DNA of 64,000 bases from positions 303,993,408 to 304,057,407 of the forward strand of contig OY986435.1 of the NCBI GenBank assembly GCA_963920525.1. Reading direction: 5' to 3'. Origin of the DNA: Dichetophora obliterata. Its lineage: Eukaryota > Arthropoda > Insecta > Diptera > Sciomyzidae. Numbering within the stretch: position 1 is the stretch's first letter; every line of letters begins with the position of its first letter. Under the pieces are notes generated by a model. That model was not told the origin of the DNA. It made no database searches and saw nothing but the letters and a program-made list of their open reading frames with translations. The position numbers and the translations under genes are program-made. Below are positions 49,853-59,338 of this stretch, piece by piece.

Positions 49853-50185
49853 AGTTCTTCGAAACCATCCTCTGGTGGCAAAATCGAACTTCATTCCACC
49901 ACAATGGAGAACATAGCCGAGGCACAAGCCGATTCAATAACACAACAACTGCCTGTCTCACCACCAGCTGTATTGGCATCAACAGCAGCGGTGATGCAAA
50001 CCAAGGTTAATTTTATGCAACAACAAGAGCCTCCCCCAACGCAGCAGCAGCAGCAAGCGGTTATTTCACCAACAGCGCGTGCTGCGGTTTCATTCGGTAC
50101 AGGAACCGAACAAAGCAATTCAACAACAAAGACATCAAATACAGCTCCGTTTACAGCGGCTGTTTCTGAAGTCTACGATGATAAT
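49853..50185 (+). CDS. scrib: scrib exon, low-complexity linker
   Basis: The acceptor is TCTTTGCAG, phase 0, and the donor is AAT/GTAAGT. It encodes 111 residues rich in Ser, Thr, Ala and Gln. It has a short Gln run at about 50019-50060 (QQQEPPPTQQQQQ) made of mixed CAA/CAG codons and ends EVYDDN. In Scribble the region between the LAP-specific domain and PDZ1 is poorly conserved and disordered, so identity rests on splice phase and position rather than on similarity. It could be alternatively spliced, because 333 bases is a multiple of three and both ends are phase 0. Confidence 0.88.
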
Positions 50186-50496
50186 GTAAGTGCAGACACA
50201 AACCTAACTAAAAATGTTGACGTGTGTATTTTAACAGACTATTAACAGACTAACTCTGAACAGTCGACGGAGCTTTTTGCTGATTTTAACAGTACACTGT
50301 TCAAATAAACAAGCGGGGTATTCACTTAATCTGTTAATTCTTGCTTTCCTGCTAAAGTAAATAAATTTGTTTGAGTCATGCCAAAATTGGGTATGGCACC
50401 TTGCTTTTGTTTAGCAGTCATTTCTAAAGTATATTTGTCAAGCCGGAAAAGTGTTATTTATTAATGCAGTGATGCATCATTTTGGAAGTGAGTTTA

Positions 50497-50657
50497 GCGG
50501 GGTACACATTAACACTCCTGAGTGACACTCAAAAATTCAACCACAAACATTTCTGTGGTTGACTGTTGAATGACGAAGGTACACACACGCAAACTTGCGA
50601 AAAAAAAGCGAGAATTTGATCATGAGTGTCACTCATGACCGCTAATGTGTACACCGC
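50497..50657. mobile_element. 161-bp MITE in the scrib intron
   Basis: GCGGGGTACACATTAACACT and the inverted right end GCGGTGTACACATTAGCGGT, with TGAGTGACACTC inside both arms. TTTA lies on both sides (50493-50496, 50658-50661). Confidence 0.78.
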
Positions 50658-50728
50658 TTTAGTTCTTGAATGTACGAAATTTTTTACTTATATCCCAAAA
50701 TCAACCTTATTTAAAAAAAAAAAACTAT

Positions 50729-50880
50729 AGGGTGGTTCACGATCTTGTTGCATCGTTCCAAATGAAAAATAAACAGCTTTTACAAAAACAAAAAGCTTTA
50801 TGCTGCAAAGGCTTTTCAATGCGTTTTGTTTTTGTAAAAGCTGTTTATTTTGCATTTGCAACAAGATCGTGAACTGCCCT
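50729..50880. mobile_element. 152-bp nearly perfect hairpin (MITE)
   Basis: AGGGTGGTTCACGATCTTGT at the left and AGGGCAGTTCACGATCTTGT on the inverted right end. The stem continues through AAATAAACAGCTTTTACAAA to a loop of about 25 bases. TAT lies on both sides. It resembles a primary hairpin RNA precursor in shape. Confidence 0.8.
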
Positions 50881-50930
50881 TATATATAATTTTGTGCGTA
50901 GCATATGCATTAATTCACTGTTATATACAA

Positions 50931-51154
50931 GGTGGCGCAAAAGTAATCCTCCTATAAGAAAATGCTATAAATTTTGCGATTGGCCTTTTTTGGCCCTATT
51001 TGACCCTAATGGCGGCCATTTACATGACATCATATTCTCGACTTGATGTAAAAAAATTAAAAGACCAAATAAAAATAATCCACAAGAAGAATCAAAGTTT
51101 TTCATTTATTTTAAATTACAGCCAAAAAACATCGCAAGGTTACTTTTGCGCCAC
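50931..51154. mobile_element. 224-bp mariner-type MITE
   Basis: GGTGGCGCAAAAGTAATCCT at the left and GTGGCGCAAAAGTAACC on the inverted right end. TIRs of the GGCGCAAAAGTAA type are known from mariner-derived MITEs. It lies 140 bases before the scrib exon at 51294. Confidence 0.8.
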
Positions 51155-51293
51155 ATATAAAATATCTTAAATGGTTCGTTTACATCAACTTAGCAGTACT
51201 TGACATTATGAAGTGAATATCCTTAGTTACAGTTGGCGTTTTTGTATAGTAGCATCCGTTCAAACTTCTTTTTTTTCTATTTATCTTTGATAG

Positions 51294-51376
51294 GATTCAT
51301 CCGAACGTAAAGTTGGCTTTCATGTGGTTGGCGAAGAAGATGATTTTTATAAACGTCCCATGAAGCTGCACAGACG
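51294..51376 (+). CDS. scrib: scrib exon, conserved acidic motif before PDZ1
   Basis: This 83-base exon lies between TTTGATAG and GGTAAAT. It encodes DSSERKVGFHVVGEEDDFYK followed by RPMKLHRR, which matches the conserved Scribble block just upstream of the PDZ region. It starts in phase 0 and ends two bases into an Arg codon, so the next exon must begin phase 2. That exon is not found in the remaining 12.6 kb, which is transposon sequence. A near-perfect 172-base tandem duplication of intron sequence begins about ten bases after the donor. Confidence 0.94.
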
Positions 51377-51387
51377 GTAAATTTAAT

Positions 51388-51711
51388 TTAAATAGTTCAT
51401 ATCTATGAATATATACAAAAAATTTTTTTATAACCAAAACGACTAGAAATTTTAGAATAAAATTTTAAAATCTAGTTTATTTAACAAAGCTTTACCGAAA
51501 TAAAAGTGTCTAATTTGATTTACACAGCTAGGTTCTGTATTTCACTTTCTCTCTATAATTTAGATAGTTCATATCTATGAATATATACAAAAAATTTTTT
51601 ATTACCAAAACGACTAGAAATTTTAAAATCTAGTTTATTTAACAAAGCTTTACCGAAATAAAAGTGTCTAATTTGATTTACACAGCTAGGTTCTGTATTT
51701 CACTTTCTCTC
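51388..51711. repeat. 172-base tandem duplication next to a scrib exon
   Basis: ATAGTTCATATCTATGAATA starts copies near 51392 and 51564, and both run to TTTCACTTTCTCTC. The copies differ by a 15-base deletion and few substitutions, so the duplication is recent. Each copy ends in a pyrimidine tract, but there is no coding sequence after it. Confidence 0.88.
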
Positions 51712-51788
51712 GGAATCAGAGTTAAAATTGAAATAAGTCGAAATACCGTGGGTTGGGATTCGGTGTTTTTTTAGTAAAAAAATATTTA

Positions 51789-53515
51789 TCTATATAAATA
51801 AAAATCAAATGTCGTTCGTTGGTAATTGCATCAGTTGAGAACGGCTGAACCGATTTGGATAATTTTTTTTTTAAAATGTTCGTAATAGTCCAACTTAGGT
51901 TTTTACGGAAAGAAAATTTGACCACGCCCACTTTGCGCCCACTTTTTTGATTTATCTATAATCGGAAAACGGCTGGACCGATTTGGATAATTTTTTTTAA
52001 TGTTCATAGTAATCCAATTTAAGTTTTGTCGGAAAGAAAAATTGACCACGCCCACTTTTGCGCCCACTTTTTTCAATTTATCTAAAATCGGAAAACGGCT
52101 GGACCGATTTGGATAATTTTTTTTTCAAATGTTCGTAGTAATCCAATTTAAGTGTTTACTGAAAGAAAAATTGACCACGCCCACTTTTGTTCCCACTGTT
52201 TTGATATCTATATAAATAAAAATCAAATGTCGTTCGTTGGTAATTGCATCAGTTGAGAACGGCTGGACCGATTTGGATATGTTTTTAAAATGTTCGTAAT
52301 AGTCCAACTTAGGTTTTTACGGAAAGAAAAATTGACCACGCCCACTTTTACGCCCACTTTTTTATTTATCTTAAATCGGAAAACGACTACACCGATTTGG
52401 CTAATTTATTTTTTAAATGTTCGTAGTAATCCATTTTAAGTTTTTACTGAAGAAAAATTGACCACTCCCACTTTTACGCCCACTTTTTTATATATACCTA
52501 AAATCGCAGAACGCCTGCGCCAATTTGGCTAACTTTTTTAAAATGTTTGTAATAGTCTACAAACGTTTTTTACAGAAAGAAAAAATGGGCGTTGGACAAG
52601 GGGGCGTGGCACTCTCATACAACCCAAATTTGCGATATCGAATAGCTTTTTAGTTACAGACCGCACAGGCTCGGAATTTAATATTCGAATTCAATTTACA
52701 CATTAAGTTTAACTGATAACATTTTATGGTGTTGGACAAGGGGGCGTGGCACCTCCCATACAACCCAAATTTGAGATATCGAATAGCTTTTGAGTTATAG
52801 TTCGCACAGCCATGGAATTGGGTTTTCGACCACAATTTACACGTGCCGTTTTACTGATAAAATTTTATGGGCGTTGGGAAAGGGAGCGTGGCACCTCCCT
52901 TAAAACCCACATTTAATATTTTGAATAGCTTTTGCGTTATAATTCACACAGCCCCGGAATTCAGTATTCGACGACAATTTACACGTGCTGTTTTACTGAT
53001 AACATTTTATGGGCGTTGTACAAGGGTCGTGGCTCCTCCCTTGCAACCAGAATTTGCGATATCGAATAGCTTTGGAGTTATAGACCTCCACAGCCTCGGT
53101 ATTGGAGCACAATTTGCACATGTCGTTTTACTGATAACATTTTATGGACGTATGGTGTGGCAACCTCCCATAATTTGCGATATCGAATAGCTTTTCAGTT
53201 ACAGCTCGCACAGCCTCGGAATTCGGTATTCTACCACAATTTACACACGCCATTCAGGGGGCGTGGCACCTCCCATACAACCCAAATATGCGATTTGCGA
53301 TATCGAATAGCTTTGAAGTTATAGCCTAAGAATTCATTATTCTACCACGATTTACACATGCCGTTTCACTAATCAAATTTTATGGGAGTTAAACAAAGGG
53401 GCGTGGCACCTCTCATTCAACCCAAATTTAGATCAACCCAATGCAGGTTCACTGATAACATTTTATGGAAGTTTGGCAACGGGATCGTGGCAGCAACGCG
53501 CCGGGTTCCAGCTAG
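51789..53515 (+). mobile_element. non-autonomous Helitron made of minisatellites
   Basis: It starts TCTATATAAATAAAAATC and ends CCGGGTTCCAGCTAG before T, matching the TC...CTAG form of Helitrons. A second 5'-like start lies at 52207. The first 750 bases repeat ACGGCTGGACCGATTTGGAT and TTGACCACGCCCACTTTT about every 125 bases. The rest repeats GGGCGTGGCACCTCCCATAC, TGCGATATCGAATAGC and TTTACTGATAACATTTTATG about every 130-160 bases. There is no Rep/helicase. Confidence 0.83.
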
Positions 53516-53524
53516 TTTAAAATA

Positions 53525-54104
53525 AAAATAATTTTATTAATCCAAATATTGTCCACTCTTTTCAACTACCTTCTGCCATTTTTGGGTTAAGACCATGATT
53601 CCTTTATTGTAAAATACTGGGCTTTTATCGTTAAAAAACTGACGTAGGTGGTTTTCGCAGTCATCTTTTAAGATAATAATCGCAGATAGAAATTAGGCCC
53701 ATTACATTTTTTGCACTAAGTTCATGAGGCACCCAAACACCCAAAACTGTTTTGTGGTCGATCTTCAGTTCCTAAGCGATGTCGTGGCTGCTCACATGAC
53801 GATTTTCTTGGACCTTATCCATTATTTCATCGACTTTTTCGGTGATGGGCCGACCAGCATCTGGGCCGAGGAGCATCTTTGACTTCAAAATTTCCAGAAC
53901 GAAATCGAGCGAACCATTTCCTGGCAGTTGATTGGGATAGAGTACCTTCACCATAAACCTCGCAAATCTTTTCACATGCCTGTGACGCATTTTTCCCTTT
54001 ATCGTAGTAAAATTATAAAATATGACGTATTTTTCTGAAATTTCACTTATCTTGGCTTTACAATAATTTTTAACACGATGCACCATTATCAGCAAAATAA
54101 TCAC
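53525..54104 (-). pseudogene. mariner transposase remnant, internally deleted
   Basis: The minus-strand N-terminal frame (53772-54104) has KISEISEKYVIFYNFTTIKG and, after frame changes, GRPITEKVDEIMDKVQENRH with VSSHDIA, the mariner HTH region. GVWVPHEL follows near 53735. The C-terminus is seen in yet another frame near 53525-53620, and the catalytic middle is absent. Confidence 0.8.
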
Positions 54105-54221
54105 AAATAATTAGCTGATTTGTCTTCTGCTAAGAGAAAAAAAGAGTTGCAAGATGCAGCTTACCTTTTCAATGTTATGACACTTTGAAATCAAGCGAAC
54201 TCGAAAACGCCGAATGAAAGA

Positions 54222-54368
54222 TTATATAGTATAAAGAGGTGCCACGTAGAACATTAAAAAGTAACAAAAAAAGCTTTCTTGAGAGAAAAGTTTCCAATCC
54301 TTGCATGCACATTCTCTCTGCAATGCTCTTTCACTCTTCACTCCACAATGCTTCACAGCATAGATCAC
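54222..54368. repeat. repeat A, inverted copy at 58438-58625
   Basis: TATATAGTATAAAGAGGTGC to CTTCACAGCATAGATCAC. The inverse is at 58438-58625, with about 40 extra bases there. AAAGAGGTGCCAC resembles AAAGATGTGCCAC at the outer end of the giant repeat. Confidence 0.8.
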
Positions 54369-54375
54369 CACCAAG

Positions 54376-54868
54376 ACCCCTTTTACATTGATCAAGACTT
54401 GAAGTCAAGTTTTTTTGACGTTCTCTTTTGAACTTGACGAAAGCTTTCACATTGGTCAAGACTTGAATTCAAGTTCTTGTCTTCTTTCCTTGTTTTCTAA
54501 AAATAAAACGAGATAGGAAGCAAGCAAATGAATTATAGTTTATAGAAATTTGCAAACTGAATTTTATTTTTTTACCACGATGGAAGTTAACAAAATGTTT
54601 TTGCTTAAAAATTTAATGCAAAATTAAATTATATTAAATGCAAAACAATTTTAATGCAACCGAAGTCTAGCAAACTCACATTGATATGCGAAAAATAAAA
54701 TAAAAAGCACTGTCAACAACGCGAAAATAGCAAAAGGAACACGAAAAAACCCGACAAAATGCCGGTACAGCTTCAAGTTTCTTTTTCCCTTCCGTCGCTT
54801 CCGATGTGCGGCGAATTGCCAACAAACTCTGAAACTTGACTTCAAGTCTTGACCAATATAAAAGGGGT
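54376..54868. mobile_element. 493-bp TIR element with CCAAG duplication
   Basis: ACCCCTTTTACATTGATCAA at the left and ACCCCTTTTATATTGGTCAA on the inverted right end, followed by GACTTGAAGTCAAGTTT in both (37 bp TIRs). CCAAG is at 54371-54375 and 54869-54873. Homologous uninserted sequence (CCAAGAATGATAGAATA) exists inverted near 59320-59338. Confidence 0.83.
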
Positions 54869-56554
54869 CCAAGAATGATAGAATAAGAGATTACGCTTTG
54901 CGCAGGTCCGTTACTTCTGCTAATCGAGTTTGACAACCAGCTGTTCAGTTGACTACGTCACAATATTTTATTTCTTTGAGAAACGTACTGCCACAGATAA
55001 TATAATAGAAAGATGTGCCACCGCCATACAAGCAAGTGGCACAGTAAAATTTGAATGTGGATTTATCATAAATCCACATAAAAGCTTTATGAGAGTCAGC
55101 GAGCGAACGATTTAAAGCTTTTGAGAGCGAGAGAATAAGTAAGCGGCAATGTGAGCAAATGTGAGCATAATATTGAAAAGCAATAGAAAAGATATGTAAA
55201 GATTTGATGCACGAAACATCTGAATAAACGATGTAGCTGCCAACAAAATGTAGCAGAATTTCATTAGGTTTTACTTAAAAAATGTAGGCAATTTTTTTAC
55301 TAAACTACCTACCCTACGAACATTATATAGTTTAAATTTATTTTATATTTTTGCATTATCTCTTATCTTTTTGTTATATAATTTTCAGAATATAATATCA
55401 TAAAGATGACATAATCTAGGTATATTTTGTGTGTTGGCTTGTTTGTTTTTTTGCCGCTTTGCCACATGATATTTTAGTGTTATATTATTGTAAGGGCGAT
55501 TCCATCAGTTGAAGCCTAGCCGCGAAAAATGTTGTAAGCAATATTTTTTAAGTTCTTTCTTTGCGGAAACATTTTTTATTTAGCTACTTTTATATATTTT
55601 TATTATATTATTGCAAATACATGCTTTACTATATGAAAAGTACTCAGAAATGCAATTTTTAATTGTTCTTATTTATACAACAAAAACATTTTTTTATCAT
55701 TTTTTGAGTAAAAATGCAATATTTTGGACCGTTTTTGAAAAAAAAATTAAAGAATATATTTACTGACCTAACGATACAGGTGCTATTTTTGTAAAGGGCT
55801 TTTATTAAAACTTTGATCAAACAAATTTGAATTAAATATATTTAAAAATAGCGGATATATTTGCATCGAAAGTCAAAGTTTTGATTTTCATGTCGTTGTT
55901 TCTCATTCTTGGAGTTTTATGAAAAATTTTATGAAAAACAATGTTTTATGAAAAAGTCGTTCTACCAAAATCTTCTGAAATTCTAAAGATATGTGATTGT
56001 TTTTGGTACTAAAATTACTGAAATTTTTGAAATTTAATTTGCGAAAAATTTTTTCAAGAAAAATTTTCAATATCAAAATTTACGTAAGTGAAAATGGGTG
56101 GAATGAGCGTAATCAAAACTAAGTATGTTACAATCTAATCTAGGTTGCACATATTGTGTGCTCAAATTGAGCGAAGTCCGTTAAGCCATTTAGATTTCTA
56201 TAATGTCAATTAAACAGAAACCAGAATTAAACCAGAAAATAAGTTTTATTAATATAGACTTTGAGTTAAATTGTAAGAGTATTGTAAAACGAATGCAATT
56301 CGAAAAGAATTAAAGAATTTTCAAAGATTTTTACGATTTTTTTAAGTTTTGAAAAATATGTCCCCAGTTATGATCCTATAACTTCAAAAGTATTTTTTCA
56401 TATTACAAAATTTATGCATGTTTGCAAACAAGACATTTATATCTTTCATTTAAGCTATCATTTGTATTGATCTAACGATTTTTGTATAAATTTTCAAAAT
56501 ACTACATTTGTGAAAGAGTTTAAAAAATATGGTTAATACTCAATTTTACCTCCT

Positions 56555-56983
56555 ATACAGGCCAAATATGCGATATCGGATAGCTTTATAATTATATTTC
56601 GCAAAGCCTTAGAATTCGGTATTCGACCATAATTTCAAAGAAGCGTTTCCCTTATAACATGTGATGGGAGTTAGGCAAGGGGGCGTGGCACCTCCTACAC
56701 CACCCAAATTTGCGATATCGAATTGCTTTGAGGTTATAGGCCGCATAGCCTCGGAATTCGGTATTCGACTAAAATTTACACGTTTCACTGATAACATTTT
56801 ATGGGCGTTAGGCAAGGGGGCGTGACCCCTCCCACACAACTGAAATTTTTGATATTGAATAGCTTTGGAGTTATAGGTGGCCGCACAGCCTCGGACCACA
56901 ATTTACTCGTGCCGTTTCACTGATAGCATGTTATGGGTGTTTGGCAACGAGGGCTTGGCAGCAACACACAGTGTTTCAGCTAG
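56555..56983 (+). mobile_element. Helitron 3' fragment in the left arm
   Basis: Units GGCAAGGGGGCGTGGCACCT, TGCGATATCGAATTGC and GATAACATTTTATGGGCGTT as in the Helitron at 51789-53515, ending TTTCAGCTAG before T. A 5' end is missing. Confidence 0.8.
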
Positions 56984-57724
56984 TTATTTATACCAGCGCA
57001 AAGATTCGGATGTTTTGTTTTGATTTATTTTTGACGTATCTTTGTTTACGTTATTTCTGTTATTTTACTAATTTCAAAGAGTTTACAGTGTTGCAAATCC
57101 TATTATAACGTAAAATTGCGGTTTAGGGATTTTTAAATTTAGCTAAAAACGCTAAGAACATTGTTTGTAAACAAAATCTTTAGTTAAATATATGATAATT
57201 GGGTTTTTAAAGTCTGAAGAATTTGTTTAGTACGAATTCACCAAGTCGATTTTGATTCAGGTAATTTTGAGTATTTTTACTAAAACCGAAATACGTAAAA
57301 TATTCAACCTGCTACAATCATACTTTTTACCTTAATATTTTCGTTGAAATATTTTTTTAACAACAAAGTAAAAATACAACCATATCATATATCAAAGTCA
57401 TATTTTTGCGCACTTTAATATGGGGGAAATGTTATATTCAGAACATGTCGACAAAAATCGTACAAATAATCGTATAAATAATAGCTTCAATAAAAGGTAT
57501 TAATGTATCATTTGTAAATATTTATAAAACTTGGAAAATAAATTAATTCTTTTGGAGTTATAGGAGTTAATTATTCCAAATTCAAAAAAGTCGAAAAATT
57601 TTTCTAAAAAAATTCAAACCAACCTGGAAAAGTCTTAATGATTTTTATTATCTAGAAAAAATACTCAATCGAACTAACAATGTCGTTTTCGTCGCACAAA
57701 CTTTTTTCAAATTGTTTACCATTG

Positions 57725-57900
57725 TTATTAATTTTTAATTCACTTTTAAATAAAAAATACAATGCATAAAAAAGTTTGTTATTCACTACTATTTTATGAA
57801 TAAAATTTTCTCTATTATTTTTTATTAATTTTTTATTCATTATTAATTTTTTATTCGTTATTAATTTTTTATTCATTATAAATTACGTATTCATTTCTAA
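57725..57900. repeat. ATTAATTTTTTATTC array in the left arm
   Basis: Units of 18-19 bases repeated about six times; mirrored, less regular, at about 59690-59960. Confidence 0.75.
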
Positions 57901-58437
57901 TTTTTCATTCACTTTTGAATAATAAATAAAATGAAAAAAAATCTTTGAATAATGAACCAAATTAATAATAAATAAAAAATTAATAATGACTATAAAATTA
58001 ATAATGAATGACACATGAATAGGCAATGAATAAAAAAATAATAATGTACAAAAAATTAATTATAGAAAAATTTTAAATTTTTTTTGAATTCCATTCTTTG
58101 TAAATAGCATTCATATGAATAAAAAAATAATTAATTATTCTGAATAACGAAAAAAAAACTAATTGAAATAAATTACTAATCAATTTTTTAAAGTTCAATG
58201 TGAATTAAAAATTTTATTTATAAACAATTTGGAATTCCTTAAGATTCTGAATATATATGCAGATTTCACTGCTTCGCACAAAATAAGGAGATCATCATGA
58301 AAATAATGCATACGAACAAAAACCTTTGTTGCTGTCAAGCAGAGATCACAACTGCTTGGTTCCAACAACAACAACGGAAAAAACAATTACAACATTAAAT
58401 TTCACGACTCTCACTAGCTATGAGAAACCATGCAGTC

Positions 58438-59338
58438 GTGATCTATGCTGTGAAGCATTGAGGAGTGAAGAGTGAAAGAGCATTGCAGAGAGAATGTGCA
58501 TGCTAGGATTGGAAACTTTTCTCTCAAGAAAGCTTTTTCATCGCGCTCACAAAAGCTTACGTAGTGATCTGAAAAATATTTGTTACTTTTTAATGTTCTA
58601 CGTGGCACATCTTTATACTATATAGTCTTTGGTACTGCGATCGGTTGTGTTTTATTTAATTGTGTATATATCGAAGTATATTTGCGAGTTTTTAACTTGA
58701 AATTTAAAAAAGGAAGTGTGCAGCTGCTTATTGTGGTAACAGTAGCAAACAAATATTTTTCAGAAACCTGATGTTTGCAATAAATACAAAAATTAAACCA
58801 AGAAATTGTAGAAAACACACACAAACGAAAACAAAAATACAAAAATATATTAACTTAACAAAATTTGTTTCATTATTTAAAAACTTGGAACTATCATTTA
58901 TTTGTCCTTTCAATTCACAGGTAAATTAATGGAAATAAAATATCTGGGAATGTTTAAACCACATTAATTAAACTCTTAATAAACATTTTTATAAAATCCA
59001 AGTCGAAAAATAATGCTCAATGAAGTTGGTTTCTAAGACAAATTTTTTTTTTTTACTAAGCTGCTTACTGGCTGTAATAAAATAATAGTAAAAATAATGT
59101 TTGCAAAGGAGTAATTAATTAATTTACCTTCTTCTCATTCCAATAAATTGCTTCTTACTTCTTTTATTTTAATTATACAAACTAAAATATATACAATTTT
59201 CATTTCTGTGTAGAAATCGTATGCAAAGTGAACGCTCTCCAAAACAGCATTGATATTATGACGTACATGCGCAGAACGACAATTTTGTTGCACTCATTTT
59301 CTTGTCTTCGGCGCAATCTTTGTATTCTATCATTCTTG
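58438..59338. repeat. spacer of the giant inverted repeat, with repeat A copy
   Basis: It begins with the inverse of repeat A (58438-58625) and ends with CTATCATTCTTGG (59320-59338), an inverse of the sequence right of the 54376 element. The middle is A/T-rich with no recognised protein. Confidence 0.75.

Larger units (their letters stand above)
54991..58443. repeat. giant inverted repeat, left arm (about 3.45 kb)
   Basis: It begins CCACAGATAATATAATAGAA and ends ACCATGCAGTCGTGATC. The whole is repeated inverted at 59339-62544, with similarity of roughly 90 percent by eye and indels totalling about 250 bases. It contains a Helitron 3' piece (56555-56983, ending CAGCTAG) and an array of ATTAATTTTTTATTC units (about 57725-57900). 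There is no coding domain. Confidence 0.92.

Noticed and set aside
49544..50118. minus-strand frames of 127 and 75 aa with Cys runs
   Set aside because: Shadows of the scrib exons at 49478-50185; the Cys runs are the reverse of CAG/CAA Gln codons.
52867..53190. 107-aa frame
   Set aside because: It lies in Helitron minisatellite units and merely repeats with the unit.
57652..57876. 74-aa frame with repeated MNKKLI
   Set aside because: Translation of the A/T-rich unit array, not a gene.
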